DNA of 64,000 nucleotides from Plasmodium relictum (Eukaryota; Apicomplexa; Aconoidasida; Haemosporida; Plasmodiidae): the NCBI RefSeq assembly GCF_900005765.1, contig NC_041684.1:62001-126000 (forward strand). Direction: 5' to 3'. The position numbers and the translations under genes are program-made. This document shows positions 46,050 through 58,200 of this stretch, in pieces. Under the pieces are notes generated by a model that searched no databases, was not told where the DNA came from, and saw only the letters and a program-made list of their open reading frames with translations. Within the stretch, counting starts at the first letter, position 1. Every line of letters starts with the position of its first letter.

Positions 46050-49000
46050 CTATTTATATTTTAATTTTTCATATTTTTCGATCAGAGCAGATGTTTTTAA
46101 CAGTGAATTTTTTTTTTTTGTGCTAGTAGACTGTCTACTGATATAGCAGTTTTTGCTACAACTAGAATGCTCATTTTCATTTACAAATTTGAAAGAAGAT
46201 GATCTTGAAAATGTGTTGTTTTTTTCCGTATAATTAATATTTATTGGTTGTTGATATAAAAATAATTTAGCTTTATTATTCATTAAATATTCATTTATAC
46301 ATTTATTTTTATTATTTATAAAATAATTCATTTTATTGTTATTTTGATCAAAGTTGCTTTTTATTAGTTTATTTTTATTTATACTTTCTGATAACGTGAT
46401 AGAATTATTCTTTTTAAGGAACAGATTTTCATTCATTTTTGTTCTTGTTAAAAAAATAGAATCTTTAATAAATTTTTTTTTGTTATTAAACTTATTTATA
46501 ATTTCATTACTTTTACAATTAACGTGTGTATTTATATTTTTTTCATTATATTTTAAAACATTGTTTTTTTTTTTAATATATGTATTAATAGATTGATAAA
46601 CGTTCTCATTACTATCTTTTCTAGAATTTTTTTCATTAATACCATTTCTTAAGCTAAATAATTTAATAATAGAAAAAGCTGTTTTATCTAAATCATCTCC
46701 ACTTTTAGATAAATTATAATCCATTTCCTTTAGATAATTACTAAATAAATTATAATCCTCGCAAAAAAATTTTGCTAATTTAAAAAATTCTATATTATAT
46801 TTTAGCGTATACTTTTCAGAATTTTTATTTTTTCTTTTATTATTTAAGTATGCTTTCATTAATTTACTTTTATCATCCTTAGTTATTGGTTCTTCTGAAT
46901 TGGGATATACGTCATTATTTTCCATATTTTTTAAATAACGACAGTAATATGATTCATTAAAATCTAAAACATCAATTTTGCTATTTGATTCAAACATTAT
47001 ATCATTTATTTCATCTGAATTACTTGCGTTTTCATTACTATTATTTTTACAATTACTATTTTTACTATCATACTTTTTGTTAGTATCAATTACAAATTCA
47101 TTATTGTTAACATTATCACTACTGCAATTACTATTATTTTTAATATTAACAGAATTGTTATTATTATTTTTATTTCTAGTATTAACTACATTATCATAAT
47201 ATTTTATATTATTATTTTCTTTAATATTAACTCTACTAATATTATTATCATATATATTATTATTATTTAACATTTCAGAACTCTTCTTAATTGTTTTATA
47301 AAAAGTGTCAGTGTTATTAGCACTATTAAAAAAATTATCAATTGATGTAATATGATTACTTGAATTTATTTTATTATTATTATTAGAGGATTTATCAAAA
47401 TTAATTTCATCGTCGCTATTGTTACTACCTGTTTCAACCACTTTATAGTTAATATCATTATTATTACTCGATGAAATTATTACATTTTTTTCTTTAATAT
47501 TGTTTTTTTCATAATTTTTTAACTCTATTCCTTCATCATATGACAAAATTTCTTTTGGTAATTCCAATATTTCCTTAGCATTAAAAGAATTTAATTCCAT
47601 TTTATTTTCTTCGTTAACTTTTCTATTATTATCATTTTTCATTGATTCAATTTTCATTTTTAATATTTTTTTTAAAACATTACTATTTATTTTTAAATTA
47701 GTCTTATTTTTTTTTTCATTCAAGTTTTTTTTATCTTCATTAAAATAGTCATTTTTTTTCTCTAATAAGTTCTCTTTTTCTTTGTTATCATTTATGAGTG
47801 AAATACTATTATTAATATCATTAATTGTTGAATTCATTTCATTTTCAGTTTCTTTTCTTAAAAAATTATATTTTGCATTACCATTATTATTTAAATATGG
47901 AATTTTTGCGCTTATGAAGTTTTCTACATTTTTCTTATTGCTGTTCAATTTTTTATTGTAATTAATTTCTTCCTCGTTTTTTTCTTTATCTATTTCTTCC
48001 TCATTTTTTTCTTTATCTATTTCTTCCTCATTTTTTTCTTTATCCATTTCTTCCTCATTTTTGTTTTTATCTATTTCTTCCTCGTTTTTTTCTTTGTCTA
48101 TTTTTTCGTTATATTTTTCCTTATCTGATTCTTCTTTATTTTTAAGTGTATGCAATTCTTTTATCATATAATTTATTATGTTACTATGACATATACTGTT
48201 TGAATTTTTAAAAGAATTTTCACGTGTATGATTATATATATTACTTTCTAAATTAATTAAAGGATCCCTACATAATAAGTACATACTTTTTATGTAATTG
48301 ATAATTTTTTTTTTCTTTTTTTCTACATATATCTTATCCATAATTAATTTCATTTCATTATATTTATTATTTTTTTCTTTTTCATAATGTTCTGTATCAT
48401 AATTTTTCAATGAATGAAGAAAATTTTTATTTGAATCATAACTAGCACTTCTTTTCTTTTTATTTATACTATTTTTTTTTATATATTTTTTAGTAAAATT
48501 AACTTCATTATAATTTTTTTTAATCTTGTTTAATTTTTTTATATAATTGCAGAAGTTTAAATTATATGTAAAATTATTGCTTGGTAGTGTAGAAACTAAA
48601 GTGTTTTTATTATCCTCTATTTCTCTTTTTTTGTTATTAATTAGTTTTATATCACCAATTTTTTCAATTTTTTCTTTTTTTATATTAATATTTTTGCATT
48701 TTTTTTTTATATTTTCAGCATTATCTTCATTTTTACTTTTTTTATTATGTCTATTATTAAAATATTTTTCTTTTTCATTTTCACTTTTATATTCACATCC
48801 ACATTCACTTTGCTCTTTTTCACTTTCTTTCTTATTTTTTTCTTTATTATCGTAAATATCTTCATAATTTTTAATCTTATTTTTATTTTTTTGATATTCA
48901 TTTTTGTATCTTTTTTCTTTATATTTAACTTCATCCTTTTCTTTTAACCTCTTTTTAATCATATCAAATTTTAAACTACCAGAAACACTATCTTTTTTTA

Positions 49001-51701
49001 AAAAATATTTTTTTTCATTTTTATGTATAGGAAATGAACATATAAAACAATTTGTACTGATATCATGTTGATCTTTTCCTTCTGTTGACAAAACTGAATT
49101 AGAATAAGAGTTATTTTCCTTGTTACTATTCAGAGATGAATTTTTAATATTTAAAGTGTTTTCGCATTTGAGATTGTTCAGATCATTTAGATGATCATTA
49201 CTTTTCTTTTCTATCATTTTTTTTTTTTTTTCTCTCTCTAAAGTTGAAGAAATTATGTTGTTTTTGAACATGTATTCATTGGATAAAAAAAGTTTTTGTG
49301 TATTTTTCAGCAAATCGTTAGAATGTTCTAGTGTTAAATTATTTTTATCATTATAAATATTTGATAAAACACTTTTAAAATAATGAGAATTTTTTTTTAA
49401 ATAACTTGGTATTTTTTTTCGTTTCCATTTTTCTATTTGCTCTTTTATAAAATTACGTTTATTGTCATAATCACATAAATAGTCCACTTTATGAGAACAA
49501 GGATTAGAATAATAATTATTCATATATTTAAGAATATTGCTATTTATACATTCTTTAGAGTTAATATAATTTTCATTATTTGAAATATTCCTTTTTATAT
49601 CATTAGATGATATTATGTATTCATCATATAAATTATAATTACTTATATACGCATTAGAACTTGCTATATATGAACTTAATTCATATTTTGTTTTTTTTAA
49701 AACACTATTTTTGTCTATATTTTTATATACTTTATTTTTTCTTTTTATTATATCCTTAACATTATAAGCTAATGGATTAGTATGATAGTGAAGCATCATC
49801 ATCTGTTTTTTTAATAATTTTTTTTGGCATCTTTTTATATTGTCATTAGTTTCATTCACACAGTTAAGATTTATATCATATCTATAATCATTATTACAAT
49901 TACCTTTTACTGAAGAATTAGAAATATCTGATTTATAATTTAGGTTATTTGAATTATATATTACAATTTTTTTTTTTTTTTTTTTATTTAAATGAATAGG
50001 AACACATTCATTATTAAACGTATCTTTATCATTTATTATGTTTTCATTGATTAAATTATAAAAATCATTTTTACATTCATTCCTTTTAAGTGTCTTATAT
50101 TTATTTATACTTATATTCCTTGGAAAATAAAAAATCCTTTTTTTTATATTATCAAAATGTTTAACATATTGCTTATTGCCACATATATTATTTTTCTTTT
50201 TTTCATAATCTTCCTCTTGCCTGATTTCATCATCTTCTGTATCATCGTTATCAGTATCTTCAGAAGTTTCTATATATGTTCTATTGTTTTCTAGTAATTG
50301 GTTTTCTTTTGATACATCCATTTTATAATTTATATCACTATTTTCATTTACTAAATAATCAAAGGATTTTTTTTTTTTTTTTTTTTTTCTCCTTTTTTTT
50401 TCCATATTAATATGCTTATTAATTAATAATTTTTTAAAAGAATTTGAATGTTCATCAATACTATCAATGTATTCAGCATTGGTGAAATGCCCATTCTTAT
50501 AATTTTCTATTAATGCATTTGGATTTAAATTTTTTTTTTTATTTGTCTTTTTTTTATAATAATTACAAACATAAATATTTTTTTGAGTAGTAAATAACTC
50601 TACACTATCTGATACAGACTTCTTCTCTTCATTTGAATTAACGATTGATAGAGAAGATGATATATTAACGAGCACGGAATCTTTTGAAGAATTTATATAT
50701 GTTAACTGATTACTACTTTCTGTTGAAATCTTTTGAATACTCTTTCCATTAGATGAAAGAACACAGCATAAAGTACTATCCTCATTTGTTGGATTTCCCT
50801 TTTGTTCTTCGAAATGTCTTATCTTATCTTTCATATTTTTTTCTATTTCCAATAGTTTTTTTAAATTATTTTCATATGTTCCTTTATCATTAAAATGAGA
50901 TTTTATATTTTTTAAGTCATTTTTATTATCAATGATTTCATTTTCTCTATAATTTATTTCTTCAATTACATTAGCTTTTTCTTTCTTCTCATTATCATGA
51001 TAATCACTCTTATCATTATCTCCATTTTCGATGTCTCTCAACTCTTTTTCATTTAGACTAACATCGTTTTTTGGATAATTACTTCTTTCACCACTTATAA
51101 GATAAAGATTATTAATTTTACAATTAACAAAATTTCGAAATAAATCATTTAAATTGTCACTAACCTCTTTTGAAATATTTTGAAAATCATTATTGTTATC
51201 TGATATATTTGCATCGATAATATCGTCATCATATTTTAATTTTTTGACATAATTTTCTACATTTTTTTTATTTTCAGAATTGTTAATCTTACCTATTATA
51301 TTTCCTTCTTTAATATAATTGTCTTTTTTTTTAACTGTTTGATTAATTTTAATTTTATTTCTGTTTTCTTTTGAATAAGCTAACTTAATATCTTTTTTTT
51401 TCATTTCACAGGATTTATAAGAACACTCATTTTTTTTTACATATTTATTTATTGATGACAATTTAGAATTTTTAAAATTTTCTATTGATTTTTTTTTTGG
51501 TAAATTACATTGTTTATTATTTAATAATTTATCTACATTAATAATTTTTGCAGTATGTAAATTACTCTTTCCTTTATTCTTGTCTTTAATTGTTCGGATG
51601 GTAGTTGAAGAAATTTTTTTTTCTCTTGTTTTTAATAATCTATTTTTATGTTTTTCTAACGACTCTTCTAATCTCTGCTTTATTCTATCTAAATTATTCA
51701 T
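46050..51701 (-). CDS. Large basic conserved protein, unknown function
   Basis: Single-exon gene of 1883 residues, very rich in Lys, Asn, Glu and Ser. The N-terminus is helical and basic (MNNLDRIKQRLEESLEKHKN, then RLLKTREKKIS), the kind of sequence that can form a coiled coil or bind a filament. A Lys-rich patch (RKKKKKKKK, near residue 440) is encoded by a run of 22 A. A short segment near residue 890 (NCFICSFPIHKNEKKYF) carries two Cys and one His. Five tandem 9-residue units (IDKEKNEEE) lie near residues 1201-1245. A more complex block near residues 1605-1690 (YCRYLKNMENNDVYPNSEEP; NIEFFKLAKFFCEDYNLFSN) and the C-terminus (TSALIEKYEKLKYK) look like the conserved parts. No signal peptide, membrane segment or enzyme motif is seen. 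I do not recognise it. Confidence 0.75.
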   Translation of the reverse strand: MNNLDRIKQRLEESLEKHKNRLLKTREKKISSTTIRTIKDKNKGKSNLHTAKIINVDKLLNNKQCNLPKKKSIENFKNSKLSSINKYVKKNECSYKSCEMKKKDIKLAYSKENRNKIKINQTVKKKDNYIKEGNIIGKINNSENKKNVENYVKKLKYDDDIIDANISDNNNDFQNISKEVSDNLNDLFRNFVNCKINNLYLISGERSNYPKNDVSLNEKELRDIENGDNDKSDYHDNEKKEKANVIEEINYRENEIIDNKNDLKNIKSHFNDKGTYENNLKKLLEIEKNMKDKIRHFEEQKGNPTNEDSTLCCVLSSNGKSIQKISTESSNQLTYINSSKDSVLVNISSSLSIVNSNEEKKSVSDSVELFTTQKNIYVCNYYKKKTNKKKNLNPNALIENYKNGHFTNAEYIDSIDEHSNSFKKLLINKHINMEKKRRKKKKKKKSFDYLVNENSDINYKMDVSKENQLLENNRTYIETSEDTDNDDTEDDEIRQEEDYEKKKNNICGNKQYVKHFDNIKKRIFYFPRNISINKYKTLKRNECKNDFYNLINENIINDKDTFNNECVPIHLNKKKKKKIVIYNSNNLNYKSDISNSSVKGNCNNDYRYDINLNCVNETNDNIKRCQKKLLKKQMMMLHYHTNPLAYNVKDIIKRKNKVYKNIDKNSVLKKTKYELSSYIASSNAYISNYNLYDEYIISSNDIKRNISNNENYINSKECINSNILKYMNNYYSNPCSHKVDYLCDYDNKRNFIKEQIEKWKRKKIPSYLKKNSHYFKSVLSNIYNDKNNLTLEHSNDLLKNTQKLFLSNEYMFKNNIISSTLEREKKKKMIEKKSNDHLNDLNNLKCENTLNIKNSSLNSNKENNSYSNSVLSTEGKDQHDISTNCFICSFPIHKNEKKYFLKKDSVSGSLKFDMIKKRLKEKDEVKYKEKRYKNEYQKNKNKIKNYEDIYDNKEKNKKESEKEQSECGCEYKSENEKEKYFNNRHNKKSKNEDNAENIKKKCKNINIKKEKIEKIGDIKLINNKKREIEDNKNTLVSTLPSNNFTYNLNFCNYIKKLNKIKKNYNEVNFTKKYIKKNSINKKKRSASYDSNKNFLHSLKNYDTEHYEKEKNNKYNEMKLIMDKIYVEKKKKKIINYIKSMYLLCRDPLINLESNIYNHTRENSFKNSNSICHSNIINYMIKELHTLKNKEESDKEKYNEKIDKEKNEEEIDKNKNEEEMDKEKNEEEIDKEKNEEEIDKEKNEEEINYNKKLNSNKKNVENFISAKIPYLNNNGNAKYNFLRKETENEMNSTINDINNSISLINDNKEKENLLEKKNDYFNEDKKNLNEKKNKTNLKINSNVLKKILKMKIESMKNDNNRKVNEENKMELNSFNAKEILELPKEILSYDEGIELKNYEKNNIKEKNVIISSSNNNDINYKVVETGSNNSDDEINFDKSSNNNNKINSSNHITSIDNFFNSANNTDTFYKTIKKSSEMLNNNNIYDNNISRVNIKENNNIKYYDNVVNTRNKNNNNNSVNIKNNSNCSSDNVNNNEFVIDTNKKYDSKNSNCKNNSNENASNSDEINDIMFESNSKIDVLDFNESYYCRYLKNMENNDVYPNSEEPITKDDKSKLMKAYLNNKRKNKNSEKYTLKYNIEFFKLAKFFCEDYNLFSNYLKEMDYNLSKSGDDLDKTAFSIIKLFSLRNGINEKNSRKDSNENVYQSINTYIKKKNNVLKYNEKNINTHVNCKSNEIINKFNNKKKFIKDSIFLTRTKMNENLFLKKNNSITLSESINKNKLIKSNFDQNNNKMNYFINNKNKCINEYLMNNKAKLFLYQQPININYTEKNNTFSRSSSFKFVNENEHSSCSKNCYISRQSTSTKKKNSLLKTSALIEKYEKLKYK
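47967..48101 (-). repeat. 27-bp coding tandem repeat, 5 units
   Basis: Within the large basic protein. Five consecutive 9-codon units give IDKEKNEEE with single changes (Asn for Glu in one unit, Met for Ile in another). DNA units are almost identical, so copy number probably changes by slippage or unequal exchange. The charge pattern could form a solvent-exposed helix. Confidence 0.9.
50367..50388 (-). repeat. A22 run inside coding sequence (polylysine)
   Basis: Twenty-two T on the plus strand are A22 in the mRNA of the large basic protein, giving consecutive AAA lysine codons. A second run of 19 (49967-49985) lies in the same gene. Confidence 0.85.
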
Positions 51702-53606
51702 CTTTTTCTTAAAATATGCATGTGATATTACAATAATATTTCTGTGTATTTTAGATTATATATTTTCTTTTCAATTTTAACTAAGTATCAAAAAATTACA
51801 AATTTCAAAAATAAATATGTGTAAAGAATTTTTATTTCAATTAAAAAAAAAAAAATAAATAAAATAAAATAATAAAATTAACAAAATAACTAACAAAAAT
51901 AAATAAATAAAATAAATAAACAAATTAACAATTATGTAAAATTAAGAAATTATATAGAATTTTCACTTTTATATTGTTGTATATGTGTTTGAAACAAAAT
52001 TTACAAATAAATTAAAATATATGAAAATATATATATATATATATATAAATAGACAAATTATGCGGTATAATTAATTAAATGAAAAAAAAAAAAAAAAAAA
52101 AAGAATTAAAATAATTATTCCCATAAAATAATTGTTTCATTTATTTATATTAATATCAAACAACTTAATTGAAAAAATAATATATTTTAAAATAATTACA
52201 AATGGTGTAAAAAAAAAAAAAAAAAATCCTTCAACGTAAATTTTTTTTCTGATGGGATTATTAAAAATATAAAGTAGAAGAAAACCTATAAAAGTAAAAA
52301 GAATATTAAGATAAACCTTTAAGTAATTAAATTAAGAAATGAAAGTTGGTTATTTAATTTTAAATATTTTTCTTTTAATTATTGGATATAATAGAATATT
52401 ATATTTTTCCCTTTTTCTTTTTTTTTTTTTTTTTAACCTCGAGTAAATCAAATTTGACGGAAAAAAAAAGAAAAAGAAAAAGAAAAAATAGTAAAAGAAG
52501 AGGAAAAATATATTAGACAATAATAAAAAAAAAAGAGAAAATTATATTACAAAAAAATAAAATCTTAATTTTCATTGAATCATTGGAACCATTAGAAAAA
52601 TGTTTAAAAAAAAAAAAGAAAAGAGTAAATATAAAATATATATGTTAGCTAAATAAAAATTATTCTAACACTCTTTTAAAATTTTATATTACATAATGAT
52701 AAACTAAATAGTTTTAACCAAAAAAATTAAACATTTTTTTTTACTTTTTTTTTTTAATTTATTCTATATAAATATATATATATATATATATTCTTTGCAC
52801 CTTCTTGCATTAGCATTGCAGATGTAATTTTTTTTTATTTTATTGTTTTGCTTATATAATATTTTATTTTTTTATTAGTTAAAATAAAAAATACAAAAGA
52901 AAAAAATGTGTATGCAACACTTATTTGGATGAATACATTTATTTTCATACTTATATCTAAAACAAAATGAAAGATAAAAAGAAAAATAATATTAATTATC
53001 GTTGTATTTCATTTATTATAAAAAAAAATTAGTTTTAATCCCCTCATACTAATTAATTAAAATACATTTCTTCACGTCTTGTTAATGTTTTCATGTGAAA
53101 ATTAAAACTTGTTAAATAAAGATTTAAATATGATGTCGTTAAATTTTTTTTTCAGATCTTCACCTTTAAAAAATTATGGGTATAAAAAATATTTAAAAAT
53201 TAAAGAGAATATTTTTTTTCTTATTTAAGAATTAGTTTTAAAACTTTACATTTTTTTTTTTCTATTTCTTTTTCTTTTCTTCTTTTTTGTAAGTACACCT
53301 CTTATTTGTAACTTTTACAATTTTTATTAAATATCTAATTTTAAAATATTTATACTATCAATTATGTTATTTTTATTCTTAAAAAAATTAAGAAATTAAG
53401 ATAATATCAAATTTTTTTTATATCTTTCTCGAAATTAAAAAATAAAATGAATTACTATTGAATATTTATATTTCAGTTAAACAATTTTTTTTTTTATATA
53501 ATATTAAATTTACATTTAAAAAAAAAAATTGAAAAAAAGAAAAAATATAATAAAAAAAATTTTCATAAGTTTTTACAGTATATATATATATTTTATTTGA
53601 AATATA
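51702..53606. other. Divergent intergenic region, 1.9 kb
   Basis: This lies between the starts of the large basic protein gene (minus) and the 243-residue protein gene (plus), so both promoters should be here. It contains A-rich runs, AAAAAG repeats near 52464-52487 and short (TA)n runs near 52028 and 52772. No gene is seen. Confidence 0.5.
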
Positions 53607-54338
53607 ATGAAATATTATTTAGAATTCTTGAAAAAAAAATTATTAAAGAAAAAGAAATTGTCTATAAAGAGTGAGACAATAAATAAATATTCTAAAAATC
53701 AACCATTAGACATAAAGAAAACGGAAATAGATATAGTGAAAAAGAATTTAACAAATAAAGATAAAATTAAAGAAGATAATAATTTAAAATTGATCAAATT
53801 AGCAAATACAAATACACTAGAATCAAGTACAAATATAAAATTTACATTGCAAAATATAAAGTGTAATGAAATTAGAAGATTTTATTTAAATAATAGCAAC
53901 AATTTTGTGAATTCAGATGGATTAAAATGTAACATTTTATCAGCCGTATATTGTAATGAAAAAAATATTTTATTTTATTTATTAGTATTTTCTTTCACAA
54001 ATATAGACAAATATTATTTAGAATTAATAAAGATTCATATAAGAAATTCTAAAACTGAAGAATCAATTGTTAAAAATGCTGAATTTATAATAGTAAATAA
54101 AAATAATAACATAAAAAATGAAAATAAAAGAACATTTACAAATATTAAAATAGCTATGAAAATACAAGAAAACAAAAAAATTAGTCAATTCGCTAATCAT
54201 AATAGTTTTATTCAAGATATATCACTTGATAATATATTTTATATAATTGAATATAGGAAATGGCATAATTATTGTGACTGTTTTGAAAATGCAAATTATA
54301 ATGCTTTAAATAGTAGATACTATAAGAAAAATATTTAG
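53607..54338 (+). CDS. Small conserved protein, unknown function
   Basis: Single-exon gene of 243 residues. The first 70 residues are Lys-rich (EFLKKKLLKKKKLSIKSE). Residues about 75-240 have much lower Asn-run content than neighbouring proteins and alternate like beta strands (TNIKFTLQNIKCNEIRRFYL, NILSAVYCNEKNILFYLLVF, LIKIHIRNSKTEESIVKNAE). Near the end is FYIIEYRKWHNYCDCF. This looks like a compact beta-rich domain, but I cannot place it in a family. No signal peptide or membrane helix is convincing, although ILFYLLVFSF is hydrophobic. An in-frame stop precedes the start, so an upstream coding extension without an intron is excluded. Confidence 0.65.
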   Translation: MKYYLEFLKKKLLKKKKLSIKSETINKYSKNQPLDIKKTEIDIVKKNLTNKDKIKEDNNLKLIKLANTNTLESSTNIKFTLQNIKCNEIRRFYLNNSNNFVNSDGLKCNILSAVYCNEKNILFYLLVFSFTNIDKYYLELIKIHIRNSKTEESIVKNAEFIIVNKNNNIKNENKRTFTNIKIAMKIQENKKISQFANHNSFIQDISLDNIFYIIEYRKWHNYCDCFENANYNALNSRYYKKNI

Positions 54339-55083
54339 TCATTATATATATATGCAACTAAAGAAAAATAAGGAATAATTACAAATAAAAAAAATGTAAT
54401 AGTTAAAACAGTTGATAACTAAATGTTTAAAATTTATAATCTTTTTTGAAAGAAAAAAAAAAAAAAATGGAATGTTTTATTTGTTTTGTGAAATTATTTT
54501 TATGCAACTTTTGATTATTATTTAATGGTTTCACAACTTTAATTTAAAATTCTTATATAAATAAAAAAATAAAATTTTTTTTTATTTTTTAGTAATGTGC
54601 ATATTTCACAAACTTTTTTATTTCATATATAAAAACTGAAAAGATTTTAAATTCCTTAAAAAGGCAAAGAACAAATATGATGCATATATATTTAAATTTT
54701 AATTTTTATAATTACTAGAGAAAAAAAATATTTATATATATTTATATGAACCTGTGATAAAAATATAGAAAATGATGTTATTTTAAATTAATAAAGTATT
54801 TATAAAACAATTTTTTTATTTTTTTTTTTCTTAATAAAAATTTAATATAAAAATGGGATAAATTTATACATGAAATTAATTTAAATTATTCAATATTATT
54901 ATGTTTTTTTATATACAGTTGGGATAACAAAAAAAAAAAATTTAAAAAAAAAAAAATCATGTATATATATTTTTATGTAGACAATATTTTGAAAAACATT
55001 TCAGAAAAGTATCAATATTTTTTAATCATAAAAATATTAAAAAACAATAAAATACATTATTAATATATAAATAGTAATGAAAA

Positions 55084-55145
<62 letters not shown>

Positions 55146-55255
55146 CATATGTATAAATAGAAAAATAAAAATTTATAAATTATAAAAAAGTATTTGAAAT
55201 AAAAAAATTATTAAAAAGAATTGTATGAAATGCTTGTTTATTTATATATATAAAA
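54339..55255. other. Convergent 3' spacer with long TA repeat
   Basis: This lies between the stop codons of the 243-residue gene (plus) and the CCCH gene (minus). Apart from the (TA)n repeat at 55090-55141 and poly(A) runs, nothing is seen. Confidence 0.6.
55090..55141. repeat. (TA)n dinucleotide repeat
   Basis: About 26 uninterrupted TA units, about 115 bp beyond the stop codon of the CCCH gene. It mirrors the one after eIF2A in position and length. Confidence 0.9.
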
Positions 55256-58200
55256 TTATTCACTTTTATTTAAAAAATTAAAATTTATATCATTAGAAAA
55301 TTTCATACAGTCACCTTCATCATTAACAAAAGATTTATTTTCAAAATGAACATTATAAAGGCATGAATTATTATTTAAAGCATTATTAGAAGACATATTA
55401 TTTGCCATTAAATTACTAAAATCATTTTCTGCTCTTTTAGATATATCATAATTAAAAAAAGATGATGCATTATTTGTAGATATTTCAAAAAAATTATAAT
55501 CATTTTTTAAAGAATCAAAAAAATTCAATGAATTTTTATTAGAATTATTATTATTATTTAAAAACATATCATTTTTTAAAAAATTTAATTTTGAATTATT
55601 ATTATTAAAAATACTCGTTTTATTGCTTGAAGTATTTATTTGATCTGAATTATCAACTGCATCAATATTCATAATGGTTTCTATGCTATCAAAATTATCA
55701 TCATTTAAATAATTTTTTTGATATAATTTATTATTGTTAAATATATTATCTATGTAACTATTTTCTTTATTCACTGTGTTATTATTATTGTTTGTTTCAC
55801 TACCAGTATTGGTGTTATTAGATATACTAGTTTCAGCATTAATTCGAAATGAATTTAAAGCTCTTGTGCTAGAACTATTCAAATAATTATTTTCATTATT
55901 CATTTCCATATAATCCATTGATAAATTGTTTAAATTAAAATCATATATTTTTTCTTCACTTTCTTTTACACAATTAGGTTTATTATATACAATTTTAAAA
56001 ATTGCTCTATTTTGTTTATTTTCTTGTGTAAGCGCATCTTGTTGCCTGTTTTGATTTTCTTCTAAATGTTCTTTGTCTTTGAAGTGTATAATATCATTCT
56101 CCTCATTTAAAGTATGCATATTTGCTTCTTTATTTAAATCAAAGTTTTCATTTAAATTGCCAAAATTACTAAATGAATTATTTTTAAAGATTTTTTTATC
56201 AATATAATTTGTAGTACTAATTATTTTATTTTTCGATATAGAATTTAGTTTAGGAAATTTATAATTATGTGAGTTGCTATCTTCTTTTCTATTTTTTATT
56301 AAATTGCAATCTTTTAAATCGTTTATTTCTTCGTACAATTTGCAATTCATGTTATTTGATAGTATCTTTTCATCATTATTATCATAAAAGAAATTATTTA
56401 TTTGTTTTTCATTCATTTGATTATTATAAATATTATCATTATTATTGTTCTTAATGTTTTGATTATTGCTTCCATTTCTATTACTTTTATTACTATCATT
56501 AATATTATTATTATTATTATTACAACTATTCTTAATAGGATTAATGCTATTAATATCATTACTTTTACTATTATTTCTATTTTTAATATTATCTACTATG
56601 ATATTGCTCGTATCTACTTCAATTTCTTTATTATAAACGTTTAAATTTTCCTCATTTTTAACAATTGATTCTTGTAATAAATTTATTAAGATGCTATTAT
56701 TTGCATTTATATCTAATGCTGATAAATTAAAAGAATTCCTTGTTGAATTATCATTCATATTTTTTTTGCAATTATTTATAGCATCTATGACATCGTTAAC
56801 ATTAATAATGTTATTATTTTTTTTATTATTAATCCAACTTTTATTTTCAAACTTTTTTTTGTTTGATATATCACTAATATAATAATTATTGCTATTATTT
56901 TCGAAAAGTAAATTACATGAATTTCCTTTAATGATATTGTTATTTGTCACACAATTCTTGTTTATATTTTGTGAAATAAGCTTTTGTTGTTTCTCTTCAT
57001 TAAAATTATCATAATGTTCCCTCTTTTCCATTCCATCATAATTTAAATTAACTCCTTGCTCGTAGTTTATAAAATCTTTATTCATATTAATGCTATTATC
57101 ATCTTTTAAATTATTGTCATTATTATTCACAATAAAAGTATTGTTACTATTATTACTATTAATATTATTAGAAGTAGCAATATTAGTGTTATTTTTGCTA
57201 TTATTGGAGTTTGTATAGTTATTATTATCATTATTTTCATTAATATTTGATTCATTATAGTCATTTTTTAAGTTTCTATGATTTCTTTTTTGCTCTTCTA
57301 CATTATTACTTATATTTTTTTTATTGTTATCTATATTATTATAATTATTTATCTCATTGTTATCATCATATATATTGGAACATTTATCACCAATAATATT
57401 TATGTTATTTTCTTCTTTATCTACATAATCGTCTTTTTTTTTTTGAATCAAATTTTTTTTGTGCATCTTCGAATTGTCAATATATTTAAAAAATTCACTT
57501 GGATTGTTATTATTATTATTATGTGAACAATTTTTATATTCATTCAACTTTTCTAAATAAAATTCTTCAAAGTTTTTTAAAGTTGTTCCAATCATGTTAT
57601 CACCTTTCAAAAAAAATTTTGAGTTTTCTATATTACTATCATTTTTTGAAACATTATAGCTAAAAATATTGTTTTTTTGTTTACTTTTTAATTCAGATGA
57701 ATCATTAAATATTCCATTTTCAAATTGAGGATAATTAAAAATTGTCTCATTGGTCATTTTATTTAATCTATTAACATCTTCTTTTTCTGAATCTACATCA
57801 TTTTTATCTTTTTCTTGTATTTTTTCTCCTTTTTTATCTATTTCTTCTTTTCTTTTCTTTAATTCTTCAGAAATTTCTTTCTGACTATTTCCTGCTTCTT
57901 TTTTTTCCTCATTTTTATTTTCTTCATCTAATTCATTTTGGTAAATACTCTTCTTTATGATCACTTTGTTATCATTATCTATAGTATCCATCCTATTTTC
58001 ATCATTCATATTTTTAAAAGAGGTATTTCCACTAAAATTGTATTTTATCACATTTTCACAAGTTTCTCTTTTTTTATCTTGAACATTAATATTTTCTACA
58101 CTACTATTACTTACATTTTCGACATAATTAAATTTTTCATTGAAAGAGTTTTTAATATTCATGTTCTCATTCAAATATGCATTAATATTCATTAGTTTAT

